Assembly: GCA_003243445.1 (NCBI GenBank)
Contig: QFQQ01000039.1
Location: 1-56,909 of the forward strand
Length of the DNA stretch: 56,909 nucleotides
Direction: 5' to 3'
Source: Citrobacter freundii
Lineage (GTDB): Bacteria > Bacteroidota > Bacteroidia > Chitinophagales > Chitinophagaceae
The notes under the pieces were generated by a model. That model searched no databases. It worked only from the letters and a program-made list of their open reading frames with translations, and was not told the origin of the DNA. Positions 44,524-53,302 of the stretch are shown one piece after another (positions within the stretch are counted from its first letter, which is position 1; every line of letters begins with the position of its first letter). The translations under genes were made by a program, and so were the position numbers.

Positions 44524-45753
44524 ATGAAATCGACCACTCGTGTTCAGCTCTCCCTGATGATGTTCCTGGAATTCTTTATTTGGGGAGGATGGTTTGTTAC
44601 TCTTGGTACTTTTCTGAATGATAATCTTCATGCTTCCGGTGGCCAGAGTGCCAGCGTATTCTCCACGCAATCATGGGGAGCGATCATTGCCCCCTTTATC
44701 ATCGGCCTGATCGCCGACCGTTTTGTGAATGCGGAAAAGATCCTTGGCGTATTGCACCTTTTGGGTGCGGTGCTCATGTATCAGATGTATAATGCCGCTA
44801 CTATCGAGGTTTTTTATCCCTACGTATTAGCCTATATGATACTGTATATGCCAACGATTGCGTTGGTGAACTCGGTATCATTTAATCAGATGAAAGATCC
44901 TGAAAAAGAATTCTCTACCATACGCGTGTTCGGTACTATCGGCTGGATCCTTGCCGGGATCATTATCAGCTTTGCATTCCATTGGGATTCTGAGCAAAGC
45001 CGCGCTGAAGGCTTATTGAAAAATACTTTCCTGATGTCTTCTATCGCATCCCTCGCTCTAGGCCTGTTCAGCTTCACCCTGCCTAAAACTCCGCCAAAAG
45101 GCAAAGGTGAAAAAGTCTCTATCGGCAAGATCATTGGTCTGGATGCATTAAAATTATTAAAGGATAAGAATTTTGCGATCTTCTTCATATCCTCTATCCT
45201 GATCTGTATTCCTCTTGCATTCTATTATCAAAACGCGAACTCATTTCTGAGTAATTCCGGCATGAGCAATCCGACAGGTAAAATGACCATCGGTCAGGCA
45301 TCGGAAGTGATCTTCTTACTGCTTCTGCCTGTATTCTTTAAAAAATATGGCTTTAAGAAAACCATTCTTGTAGGCATGCTTGCATGGGCTGTACGCTATG
45401 CATTATTCGCTTTCGGGAATGCCGGCGATCTTAGCTTCATGCTGATCATTGGCATTGCCTTACATGGGATCTGTTATGATTTCTTTTTTGTATCCGGTTA
45501 TATCTATACTGATTCAAAAGCAGGTGAGAAATACAAAAGCGCTGCACAAGGCCTGATCACACTTGCTACTTATGGTGTAGGTATGCTGATCGGTTTCGAA
45601 GTAGCCGGAATGATCACGGATAAATATACACTCGCCGACGGATCGCACGATTACAAAATGATCTGGCTGATCCCTTCCGGCATCGCAGCAGTGGTATTCT
45701 TTTTATTCGCCGTCCTTTTCAAACAAGAAAAAGAGATCAAAGCAACAGTTTAA
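44524..45753 (+). CDS. NupG-type MFS transporter
   Basis: 409 aa with about 12 membrane helices. The N-terminus RVQLSLMMFLEFFIWGGWFVTLG and the ADRFVNAEKILGVLHLLGA loop match the nucleoside:H+ symporter (NupG/XapB) group. In this genomic setting the Bacteroidota paralogue more likely imports a (keto)sugar or glycoside product than a nucleoside. First gene of the rightward arm, 24 bp before the isomerase gene. Confidence 0.88.
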   Translation: MKSTTRVQLSLMMFLEFFIWGGWFVTLGTFLNDNLHASGGQSASVFSTQSWGAIIAPFIIGLIADRFVNAEKILGVLHLLGAVLMYQMYNAATIEVFYPYVLAYMILYMPTIALVNSVSFNQMKDPEKEFSTIRVFGTIGWILAGIIISFAFHWDSEQSRAEGLLKNTFLMSSIASLALGLFSFTLPKTPPKGKGEKVSIGKIIGLDALKLLKDKNFAIFFISSILICIPLAFYYQNANSFLSNSGMSNPTGKMTIGQASEVIFLLLLPVFFKKYGFKKTILVGMLAWAVRYALFAFGNAGDLSFMLIIGIALHGICYDFFFVSGYIYTDSKAGEKYKSAAQGLITLATYGVGMLIGFEVAGMITDKYTLADGSHDYKMIWLIPSGIAAVVFFLFAVLFKQEKEIKATV

Positions 45754-45777
45754 TTACTTCCTTCGTCATCTCAAAAT

Positions 45778-46674
45778 ATGGAAAACAGTTCATCACGGAG
45801 AAAAATGCTGAAACAAATGGCCGCTGCATCGCTGGCAGCTACTGCATTTCCGTCTATAGAAGCATTAGCATCATCAGATATGGAAGAAAATTCAAAGCTG
45901 AAAGGAAATATCAATCATTCAGTTTGTGCCTGGACCTATAGTTATCTTCCGCTTGAAGAACTTTGCGTTACGGTAAAGAAACTGGGACTGGGAGCAATCG
46001 ATCTGATCCCTCCGAAAGACTGGCCGATCCTGCAAAAGCACGGCATTTATTGCTCGATGTGTTATACCGCCGGAAAGATCAGCCTTACCGAAGGTTGGAA
46101 CCGCCCCGATCTTCATCCTCAACTGATCCAGGAATTCACCGAAGCTATTCCGCTGGTTGCACAGGCCGGTTACAAAAACCTGATCTGCTTCAGCGGCAAC
46201 CGCAAAGGCATGGATGATGAGACCGGTTTGAATAACTGTGTGGCAGGCCTGAAACAGATCATGCCGCTTGCAGAGAAACACGGCGTGATCATCCAGATGG
46301 AATTGTTCAACAGTAAAGTTGATCACAAAGATTATATGTGCGATAAAAGTGCCTGGGGCGTCGAGCTATGTAAACGCCTTGGCTCACCCAACTTCAAACT
46401 GCTGTACGATATCTATCACATGCAGATCAACGAAGGCGATGTGATCCGCACGATCAAAGACAATCACACTTATTTCGGTCATTACCATACCGCCGGTGTT
46501 CCCGGCCGCCATGAAATTGACGAGACGCAGGAACTGTTCTATCCCGCCATCATGAGAGCCATCCTCGCAACAGGCTATACAGGATACGTAGCGCAGGAAT
46601 TTATGCCGACGGGAAAAACAGATAAAGACAAAGTGGCGGCGTTGAAGAAGGCGATAAAAATTTGTGATGTCTGA
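45778..46674 (+). CDS. Hydroxypyruvate-isomerase-like TIM-barrel protein, exported
   Basis: 298 aa. N-terminal twin-Arg-type signal (SSRRKMLKQMAAASLAATAF). The barrel shows family ligand segments YDIYHMQINEGD, GHYHTAGVPGRHEID and AQEFMP. Annotated relatives are hydroxypyruvate isomerases, but the export signal and the gene setting favour a role on keto-sugars in the periplasm. Co-directional with the transporter gene. Confidence 0.88.
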   Translation: MENSSSRRKMLKQMAAASLAATAFPSIEALASSDMEENSKLKGNINHSVCAWTYSYLPLEELCVTVKKLGLGAIDLIPPKDWPILQKHGIYCSMCYTAGKISLTEGWNRPDLHPQLIQEFTEAIPLVAQAGYKNLICFSGNRKGMDDETGLNNCVAGLKQIMPLAEKHGVIIQMELFNSKVDHKDYMCDKSAWGVELCKRLGSPNFKLLYDIYHMQINEGDVIRTIKDNHTYFGHYHTAGVPGRHEIDETQELFYPAIMRAILATGYTGYVAQEFMPTGKTDKDKVAALKKAIKICDV

Positions 46675-46675
46675 G

Positions 46676-46897
46676 AAGGTTCCAGAGGTTTCAGAGGTTC
46701 AAGGAGTTCCAGAGGTTGCTACCGCACTTTGAGAAAGGATTTATTGTCAATGCCAGGTTATTTCAGACGTTGATAACAACATTTCAAACTTCTCAACCTT
46801 AGCAGCTTCTCAACAGGATGACTTCGCAAACTGCGGCAGCAACCTCTGAAACCTCTGAGACCTATGGAACCTCTGAAACCCATGATACCTATGAAAC
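46676..46897. repeat. Family A element with conserved body, isomerase-GMC gap
   Basis: Begins 2 bp after the isomerase stop. Words AGGTTCCAG, AGGTTTCAG, then the GTTGCTACCGCA core, a body of about 105 nt homologous to 42852-42940, the TGCGGCAGCAACC core and complementary words. Confidence 0.93.
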
Positions 46898-46952
46898 ACT
46901 CTTCGAATTTGTATTGATCCACATTTATTGATAGCAAACTTAAACTTACTCT

Positions 46953-48641
46953 ATGGCAGATAACACTTATGACGCGATTGTAGTTGGCTCCGGTATCAGC
47001 GGCGGATGGGCTGCAAAGGAACTAACGGAAAAAGGGTTGAAAGTATTGATGCTGGAACGTGGCCGGAATATCGAACACGTGAAAGATTATGTGAATGCAA
47101 ACAAAGAGTCCTGGGAATTCCCTCACCGCGGAACACGCGTGTCCCGGAAAACATGGGATGAATATCCTGTGCTGAGAAGGGATTATCCGTTGAATGAAGT
47201 TGTACTGGACTACTGGGTAAAAGACACAGAATGTCCTTACACAGAAACAAAACCATTTGCCTGGTTCCGCGGCTACCATGTCGGCGGGCGCTCACTCACC
47301 TGGGGCCGTCAAAGCTACCGCTGGAATAAATGGGATTTTGAAGCAAACGGAAAAGACGGCTTTGGCGTTGACTGGCCGATCCGCTATAATGATATTGCTC
47401 CTTGGTACAGCTATGCTGAAAAGTTTGCAGGTGTACAGGGCAGCAAGGAAGGGTTGGATGTATTGCCCGACGGCGAATTCCTGAAGGCAATGGAGATGAA
47501 TATCGTGGAGAAAGATGTTGCCGCACGTTTGAAAGAATATTACAAAGGCGATCGTCATATGTTCATCGGCCGCTCAGCAAATATCACTGAGCCAAAGCCT
47601 GAACAAAACCGTACGAACTGCCAGTACCGCAATCGTTGCTGGAGAGGTTGCCCTTATGGCGCTTACTTCAGTACACAGTCTGCTACATTGCCCGCGGCAA
47701 TGGCAACGGGAAATCTTACGCTTCGCCCCTTCTCTATCGTTACAAAAGTGTTGTATGATAAAGACACGAAGAAGGCAACGGGTGTGGAAGTACTGGATGC
47801 ACAAACGAACAAGACCTATGAATTCAAAGCAAAGATCATTTTTCTGAATGCTTCCGCTTTCAACTCAACATGGGTACTGATGAATTCCGCTACCGATATC
47901 TGGCCTGAAGGTTTGGGCAGCTCAAGCGGCGAACTCGGTCATAATGTAATGGATCACCACTTCCGCGTTGGTGCCGGCGGTAGCATGGAAGGTTACCAGG
48001 ACAAATACATTTTTGGTTACAGACCTACTGGTGTATATATCCCGCGATTCCGCAACGTTTACAATGACAAACGTGATTATGTCCGTGGATTCGGTTACCA
48101 GGGTGGCGCAAGCCGCAGCGGCTGGGGACATGAGGTGGCGGAATTAACGATCGGTGGTGATTTCAAAGAAGCGATCAGCGAACCGGGTAACTGGGGTATG
48201 AGCATTACCGGCTTCGGAGAAATGCTGCCTTATCATGAGAACAAGATCTCCCTGGATAAATCCAAAAAAGATAAATGGGGCCTTCCTGTGTTGAACATGG
48301 ACGTGGAGATAAAAGAGAATGAATGGAAGATGCGTAAAGACATGATGGAAGACGCAAAGGAAATGCTGGAAGCAGCCGGTGTAAAAGATGTCAGAACATT
48401 TGATTCCGGCTACCAGGTCGGTATGGGTATTCATGAAATGGGTACGGCACGTATGGGCCGCGATCCAAAAACATCTGTACTGAATGGCAATAACCAGGTA
48501 TGGGATGCGAAGAATGTATTTGTAACGGATGGTGCCTGCATGGCTTCTGCTTCATGCGTGAATCCATCTCTTACTTATATGGCATTGACGGCAAGAGCGG
48601 CGGACTTTGCCGTAAGTGAGTTGAAAAAAGGCAATCTTTGA
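46953..48641 (+). CDS. GMC-type FAD oxidoreductase, large subunit
   Basis: 562 aa flavin dehydrogenase. FAD site VVGSGISGGWAAKEL (10-24), a Cys cluster CQYRNRCWRGCPYGAYFS, and the C-terminal catalytic region with His in GIHEMGTARMG and Asn-Pro in SCVNPSLTYMALTARAAD. No own signal peptide; the following gene encodes the Tat-signal small subunit that normally carries this subunit to the periplasm. Expected to oxidise sugars or glycosides (glucoside 3-dehydrogenase type) and pass electrons to the cytochrome c at 41214. Confidence 0.93.
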   Translation: MADNTYDAIVVGSGISGGWAAKELTEKGLKVLMLERGRNIEHVKDYVNANKESWEFPHRGTRVSRKTWDEYPVLRRDYPLNEVVLDYWVKDTECPYTETKPFAWFRGYHVGGRSLTWGRQSYRWNKWDFEANGKDGFGVDWPIRYNDIAPWYSYAEKFAGVQGSKEGLDVLPDGEFLKAMEMNIVEKDVAARLKEYYKGDRHMFIGRSANITEPKPEQNRTNCQYRNRCWRGCPYGAYFSTQSATLPAAMATGNLTLRPFSIVTKVLYDKDTKKATGVEVLDAQTNKTYEFKAKIIFLNASAFNSTWVLMNSATDIWPEGLGSSSGELGHNVMDHHFRVGAGGSMEGYQDKYIFGYRPTGVYIPRFRNVYNDKRDYVRGFGYQGGASRSGWGHEVAELTIGGDFKEAISEPGNWGMSITGFGEMLPYHENKISLDKSKKDKWGLPVLNMDVEIKENEWKMRKDMMEDAKEMLEAAGVKDVRTFDSGYQVGMGIHEMGTARMGRDPKTSVLNGNNQVWDAKNVFVTDGACMASASCVNPSLTYMALTARAADFAVSELKKGNL

Positions 48642-48667
48642 TCGTTGACCGTTGTCGGTTGACCGAA
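48640..48667. repeat. Four-word 7-mer array overlapping the GMC stop codon
   Basis: GATCGTT, GACCGTT, GTCGGTT, GACCGAA. The first word begins with the last bases of the GMC stop codon. No facing arm. It looks like a nascent or decayed array. Confidence 0.65.
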
Positions 48668-48731
48668 AACGCGAATAGCAGATAAAAACAACGCCAGAGT
48701 CAAATCAAATCTAACACCGAAAACAAATTAT

Positions 48732-49373
48732 ATGGATCGCAGAGAACTGTTGAAACTTGTTGCGCTTGCCACTGGCGGCGCATTGATCGGCGGGGAAATG
48801 TTTCTTACCGGTTGTAAGAATGAACCCGGAATCGGCGGTGTTGACTTTTCCGCTGATGATATTGCTTTTCTGGATGAGGTTGGAGAAACCATCATTCCAA
48901 AAACAAAATCACCTGGCGCGAAAGAAGCACAGGTTGGCGAATTCATGAAAGTAATGGTGAATGATTGCTACAGTGATGAGGATCAAAAAACTTTCCACGC
49001 CGGTATCCGTGAGCTGAATGATGCCTGCAAGAATATGCACAAAGTTGGTTTCATGGAAGCAACACCTGAGCAACGTCATGCATTACTCGTAGACCTCGAT
49101 AAAGCAGCCAAAGAACACCAGAAGAAGAAAGGTGAATTTGACAAAGCACAGAATGCCAAAGCAAAAGAGGAAAGCGCGAAAGGCAATAAAGACTATAAGA
49201 AAGAACAAATGCCTTCTCATTATTTCACCATGATGAAGCAATTGACCATTACAGGTTTCTTTACTTCAAAACCTGGTGCGACGCAAGCGCTCCGCTATAT
49301 GCCCGTTCCGGGAAGATATGACGGAGCGATGCCTTACACCAAAGGTGAAAAAGCATGGGCAGCAACCGGTTAA
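48732..49373 (+). CDS. Gluconate 2-dehydrogenase subunit 3 family protein
   Basis: 213 aa. Signal MDRRELLKLVALATGGALIGG ends near a lipobox-like LTGC, so it combines Tat-like and lipoprotein features. The DUF/GA2DH-subunit-3 segment is clear (DIAFLDEVGETIIPKTKSPG...). A Lys/Glu-rich charged insert occupies about 115-155. It is the chaperone or export partner of the GMC subunit encoded 90 bp upstream. Confidence 0.9.
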   Translation: MDRRELLKLVALATGGALIGGEMFLTGCKNEPGIGGVDFSADDIAFLDEVGETIIPKTKSPGAKEAQVGEFMKVMVNDCYSDEDQKTFHAGIRELNDACKNMHKVGFMEATPEQRHALLVDLDKAAKEHQKKKGEFDKAQNAKAKEESAKGNKDYKKEQMPSHYFTMMKQLTITGFFTSKPGATQALRYMPVPGRYDGAMPYTKGEKAWAATG

Positions 49374-49391
49374 TCTTTAAAAACAGTACCA

Positions 49392-50267
49392 ATGAACTAT
49401 AATCGCAGAAACTTTTTGAGAATCAGCGGCAACTTTGCCCTCGGTCTCGCCGTAGCACCAGCAGCTTGCAAAGCGCTGGGAACTGGCGGCGACTCATCAG
49501 CAAAACCATTGAGCAAATTCGGTTTGCAGCTTTACACCCTGCGCGATGATCTTCCAAAAGATCCGGCAGGCGTATTGAAAAAGGTTGCTTCATTCGGATA
49601 CAAACAGATCGAAGGATACGAAGGCCCACAGGGCCTCTGGTGGGGAATGGGCCATACGGGTTTCAAAAAATACATGGATGATCTCGGTGTGGAATTCATC
49701 TCCAGCCATTGTGATATCAACAAAGACTTTGAAACAAAAGCCGCACAGGCCGCTGAGATCGGTATGAAATACCTGATCTGCCCTTACAAAGGACCACAAA
49801 AAACCCTCGACGATTATAAAAAGATCGCCGATGATTTTAATGTGAAAGGCGAGATCTGCAAAAAGAACGGGATCCGTTTTGCTTATCATAATCACGACTA
49901 CTCCTTTAAAAAGGTTGAAGGCCAATTCCCGCAGGATGTGATGATGAAAGGCACCAACCCGGACCTGGTAGACTTTGAAATGGATATTTACTGGGTAGTA
50001 ACTGCCGGCCAGGATCCGGAACAATGGATGAAGAATTACAAGAACCGTTTCCGCGCCTGCCATGTTAAGGATCGCACAAAGAATTCGACCGAAGCAGCAG
50101 ACACCTGCACACTGGGAAAAGGCAGCATCGATTTTGCAAAGATCCTGAAGACAGCCAAGTCAACAGGCATGCAGTATTATATCGTTGAGCAGGAAAAATA
50201 TGCGGGCACTACGCCGTTGGAAGCGGTGAAAGATAATGCTGAGTATATGAAGAAGCTGAGCTTCTAA
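49392..50267 (+). CDS. Sugar phosphate isomerase/epimerase family, Tat-exported
   Basis: 291 aa. Tat-type N-terminus NYNRRNFLRISGNFALGLA. TIM barrel with LQLYTLRDDL, FAYHNHDYSFK, DFEMDIYWV and CHVKDRTKN segments typical of the family. Likely periplasmic, handling the keto-sugar formed by the GMC enzyme. 18 bp after the subunit 3 gene, last gene of the rightward arm. Its 3' end is part of the tandem duplication starting at 50251. Confidence 0.88.
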   Translation: MNYNRRNFLRISGNFALGLAVAPAACKALGTGGDSSAKPLSKFGLQLYTLRDDLPKDPAGVLKKVASFGYKQIEGYEGPQGLWWGMGHTGFKKYMDDLGVEFISSHCDINKDFETKAAQAAEIGMKYLICPYKGPQKTLDDYKKIADDFNVKGEICKKNGIRFAYHNHDYSFKKVEGQFPQDVMMKGTNPDLVDFEMDIYWVVTAGQDPEQWMKNYKNRFRACHVKDRTKNSTEAADTCTLGKGSIDFAKILKTAKSTGMQYYIVEQEKYAGTTPLEAVKDNAEYMKKLSF

Positions 50268-50281
50268 GTTCGGTTCAGTAA

Positions 50282-50436
50282 AGGTTTCAGAGGTTCCAGA
50301 AGTTCCAGAAGTTCCAGAGGTTCAAAAGGTTTCATAGGTTGCTACCGCATTGGGAAATATCTCAAACTTTTGAAGCATTTTTCTCATGCGGTAGCAACCT
50401 CTGGAACTTATGGAACTTCTGGAACCTCTGGAACCT
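50282..50436. repeat. Family A element, copy 1
   Basis: Six left words, core GGTTGCTACCGCAT (50338-50351), 30-40 nt body, core ATGCGGTAGCAACC (50386-50399), four right words ending at the DUF2304-tail stop codon. Confidence 0.95.
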
Positions 50437-50545
50437 TATTTCTTATCCAGGAACTCCGCTTTCTCCACACTCTTATCCCGGGCCAGTTCTGTGAACTTCT
50501 TCTCCAGTTTGCGAATGCGTGAGTACAACTTCGATATCAGGAAGA
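50436..50545 (-). pseudogene. Duplicated 3' tail of the DUF2304 gene
   Basis: About 36 codons matching 50719-50829 with 5 or so substitutions. No start; made by the tandem duplication. Confidence 0.93.
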
Positions 50546-50829
50546 AGAAGCTGAGCTTCTAAGTTCGGGGGAAAGGTTTCAGAGGTTTCAGAGGTTCCAG
50601 AAGTTCCATAAGTTCCAGAGGTTGCTACCGCATTGGGAAATATCTCAAACTTTTGAAGCATTTTTCTCATGCGGTAGCAACCTCTGGAACTTATGAAACC
50701 TATGGAACCTCTGGAACCTTATTTCTTATCCAGGAACTCCGCTTTCTCCACACTCTTATCCCTGACCAGCTCTGTGAACTTCTTCTCCAGTTTGCGGATG
50801 CGTGAGTACAACTTCAATATCAGGAAGAA
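50546..50829. repeat. Tandem duplication, copy 2
   Basis: Opens with a 17-bp remnant of the isomerase 3' end and ends inside the genuine DUF2304 gene. Confidence 0.95.
50573..50719. repeat. Family A element, copy 2
   Basis: Five left words instead of six; the core and body are identical to copy 1 while several words differ. The last right-hand word overlaps the first base of the DUF2304 stop codon. Confidence 0.95.
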
Positions 50830-51051
50830 TAGGAACAGGATCGTTACATAGAATACGAGGTTTACACCACGCTTCACTCCTACTCTTTGAGCGATATCGG
50901 TGGTGGCGTCGGGGAAAACGATAAAGAAGATCGCGCCACCACAGAACAGAAAGATCAGGATCGCATCGATCAGGTTGGATCGCAGACGCAGGTAGAGATA
51001 AAGTGTGATGAACACAACCCCTGATATAAGAATTATCTGAATCGGTGACAT
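50719..51051 (-). CDS. DUF2304 membrane protein
   Basis: 110 aa with three predicted membrane helices (about 5-22, 28-46, 65-84) and a charged C-terminal coiled tail (LEKKFTELVRDKSVEKAEF). DUF2304 proteins are frequently encoded next to GT2 glycosyltransferases, as here, where the start overlaps the GT2 stop (TGATG), and probably anchor or assist the soluble transferase. Last gene of the polysaccharide operon. Confidence 0.88.
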   Translation of the reverse strand: MSPIQIILISGVVFITLYLYLRLRSNLIDAILIFLFCGGAIFFIVFPDATTDIAQRVGVKRGVNLVFYVTILFLFFLILKLYSRIRKLEKKFTELVRDKSVEKAEFLDKK

Positions 51052-51737
51052 CAGCGGAAAATTTTAAATAAGATCAATTCATACAAAATACGGATGCTGG
51101 CAATATTCCTGATGCCTTTGCTGCGTGAATAATCCGTATACGAAATATGGACGGGGCATTCCGCAAACACGATCTGGTTTCTCCGGATCAGATCCTGGAT
51201 CTGTGCAGAGTGCGTACTGCGGTTTTCAGTGATCCGCATCTTCAATGCTGCTTCCCGGTTGATCAATCGTAAACCATTGTTCGCATCCGTCAGCAAAATA
51301 CCCGATGCAAAATAATTAATAAGTCTGGCTGTCCGAAGGATCAATTTCCTGGAAGTTGTAACATTCGCTCTCCCGCCTTCCATAAACCTTGAACCAAATA
51401 CAATACCGGCATTCTTTTTTTGCATCACGTCCATCATGACCGGTATATCATTTACATCATGCTGTCCATCGGCATCAAACGTGACGATCCAATTCGCCCC
51501 CTGCTCCAGTGCATACTCAAGACCAGTCTGCAAGGCAGCGCCCTGCCCGAGATTTACCTCGTGACGGATATAATGAACAGGCAATCCGGTCAGCATTTCC
51601 CTGGTATTGTCGCCGGAGGCATCATCCACCACCACCACAATATAGTTGCGCTGCAGCAATACATTGACCGTATCGCGTATTACACGCGCTTCATTAAAGC
51701 ATGGCACTACTACAAATATGGATGAAGCATCTGTCAT
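51051..51737 (-). CDS. Glycosyltransferase family 2
   Basis: 228 aa GT-A fold transferase resembling dolichyl/polyprenyl-phosphate sugar synthases. Nucleotide-sugar motifs VVVDDASGDNT and FDADGQHDVNDIP (DxD), acceptor segment near VFGSRFMEGG. No membrane helices of its own. It probably makes a polyprenyl-phosphate sugar used by the GT39-type membrane transferase encoded just upstream (ATGA overlap). Confidence 0.92.
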   Translation of the reverse strand: MTDASSIFVVVPCFNEARVIRDTVNVLLQRNYIVVVVDDASGDNTREMLTGLPVHYIRHEVNLGQGAALQTGLEYALEQGANWIVTFDADGQHDVNDIPVMMDVMQKKNAGIVFGSRFMEGGRANVTTSRKLILRTARLINYFASGILLTDANNGLRLINREAALKMRITENRSTHSAQIQDLIRRNQIVFAECPVHISYTDYSRSKGIRNIASIRILYELILFKIFR

Positions 51738-53302
51738 TTCGATTGCAACGCATTTATATCACCAGGAGTGAGCAAAAACAAAAGATAGCAATGATCAACC
51801 TGGGATACAGGCGCAAATTTACGCAGCCAGGCGTAATTGCCGGTTGCGCGCAGATCAAGGTATTCATTGATCCCTAAAATAAATCTGCCGGCGGCCGGCT
51901 CGAGCGGTGCGATCCTTACATCCGGATTTTTTAATAAAAAATGATTGAGATGATATTTTCCCTGTCCAAAATCGATATTTGAACTGGCAATGGTCTTATA
52001 TACTTTTGTTTTATTCCAAAGTAGCTCATTGGTATAAGAGATCATATTCGGAAAATAATAATAGAAAGTAGCGATAGAATAAATAACCACCGCAGTCAGC
52101 ACAGGCTTGTATCCCTTCCATTTCACTGAAGCAATACTACCCAGGCTGATATAAAACAACGGATAGATCATCAGCAGATGCCGAACGCTGTGCTGCGAAG
52201 TGTTCAGCAACATTACAAACGCTAGAAAGAAAAATGCAAGTACCAGTGGGAATAATACAGCTGTGCGGTTCCGTATTTTGTTCGTGAATAACAATACCGC
52301 AAGGATGATAAATGAGATCCAAACTCCCAACGGTGTTTTAAAAAGTATTACACACGGATAATAATACCAGGGTCCATTCCCCGTGAAGAATTCTCCAAAA
52401 AGATATGACCGGGGCGATGTTTCGGAATGACCGCTGCCCAATCCCAACATATACTTTACCTGGTCAAATCCGTCCACAAATGCGGCGGGCAATGGCAAAG
52501 GCAACCGGCTGATCACCGGCCAGGTTTTCATCTGCAAAAAGAAGTTGCTTTTGAAATCATAGTCAGCCAATGCTCTTCCCGTTCCATCAAAAAGAAATGC
52601 GATGTTGATCACCAATAACACGACTGATATAAAAACAACAAACCGCAGGAGATTTTTCCTGAAATGACTGAACAGCGTTTTTCTTTTTAAGAGAACAAGC
52701 ACGGACATGATCCCAAAAAAGAAAAACAACAATATCAGTGATTGCTTTGTAGCCTGCGAGAAACCAATAGCAGCACTAAAGCAAATAAAATCTTTCCATG
52801 AGGAATAAAGAAGGAAGCGATAGAAAAAATATCCGGTTGCTAAAGTCAGCAGAGCCGCGTAAGAATCCGTTGTGACGAGATAATTATTTGCACTCAGGTT
52901 TGGGCAAAACACGGTAAAGAACAACGCAAGCAATGCAGCCTCATTACCTGCGATCTCCCTAGCCCATCTGTACACAAGCAGACAGATCAGCAAACAAACC
53001 AGCAGGGTCATGTAACGACCCATGATGATATCTGACACACCTCCATCGGTTTTAATAAGCGAACCACCGGCCACTACCTGTTCAACAGCCCTCGGCAGTG
53101 CATTGATCCCGGATACAGGCATGGTGCTGGCATCTTCAAACGGTATGACTTTCTCCGGATGAAGTTTCAATACCCTTATACCATAGCTGAGATGATCGCC
53201 TTCATCATGCGTAACGGATAATGATGGAATGGCAATAATGCCGTTTACCAGGTAAGCAGCCAGCAATAAAACAACGATGATATAATGATTTCTTTTGCTC
53301 AT
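51734..53302 (-). CDS. GT39-type membrane glycosyltransferase (PMT-like)
   Basis: 522 aa with about 11 membrane helices. The first loop carries an acidic pair, SVTHDEGDHLSYG, where GT-C enzymes keep catalytic Asp/Glu residues. It probably transfers a sugar from a polyprenyl-phosphate carrier to a lipid-linked glycan on the periplasmic face. Overlaps both neighbours by 4 bp (ATGA), so translation is coupled. Confidence 0.85.
   Translation of the reverse strand: MSKRNHYIIVVLLLAAYLVNGIIAIPSLSVTHDEGDHLSYGIRVLKLHPEKVIPFEDASTMPVSGINALPRAVEQVVAGGSLIKTDGGVSDIIMGRYMTLLVCLLICLLVYRWAREIAGNEAALLALFFTVFCPNLSANNYLVTTDSYAALLTLATGYFFYRFLLYSSWKDFICFSAAIGFSQATKQSLILLFFFFGIMSVLVLLKRKTLFSHFRKNLLRFVVFISVVLLVINIAFLFDGTGRALADYDFKSNFFLQMKTWPVISRLPLPLPAAFVDGFDQVKYMLGLGSGHSETSPRSYLFGEFFTGNGPWYYYPCVILFKTPLGVWISFIILAVLLFTNKIRNRTAVLFPLVLAFFFLAFVMLLNTSQHSVRHLLMIYPLFYISLGSIASVKWKGYKPVLTAVVIYSIATFYYYFPNMISYTNELLWNKTKVYKTIASSNIDFGQGKYHLNHFLLKNPDVRIAPLEPAAGRFILGINEYLDLRATGNYAWLRKFAPVSQVDHCYLLFLLTPGDINALQSK

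Larger units (their letters stand above)
50251..50545. repeat. Tandem duplication at a convergent junction, copy 1
   Basis: A 295-bp unit repeated directly as 50546-50829 (284 bp). It runs from the isomerase 3' end through a family A element into a copy of the DUF2304 3' end. GAAGAA is shared at both original breakpoints. The length difference of 12 bp is one 9-nt word plus 3 nt. Confidence 0.95.

Noticed and set aside
44524..45753. True nucleoside transporter assignment for the NupG-like gene
   Set aside because: Family membership is clear but no nucleoside genes are adjacent; the sugar-oxidation setting makes a sugar substrate more likely, so no gene symbol is given.
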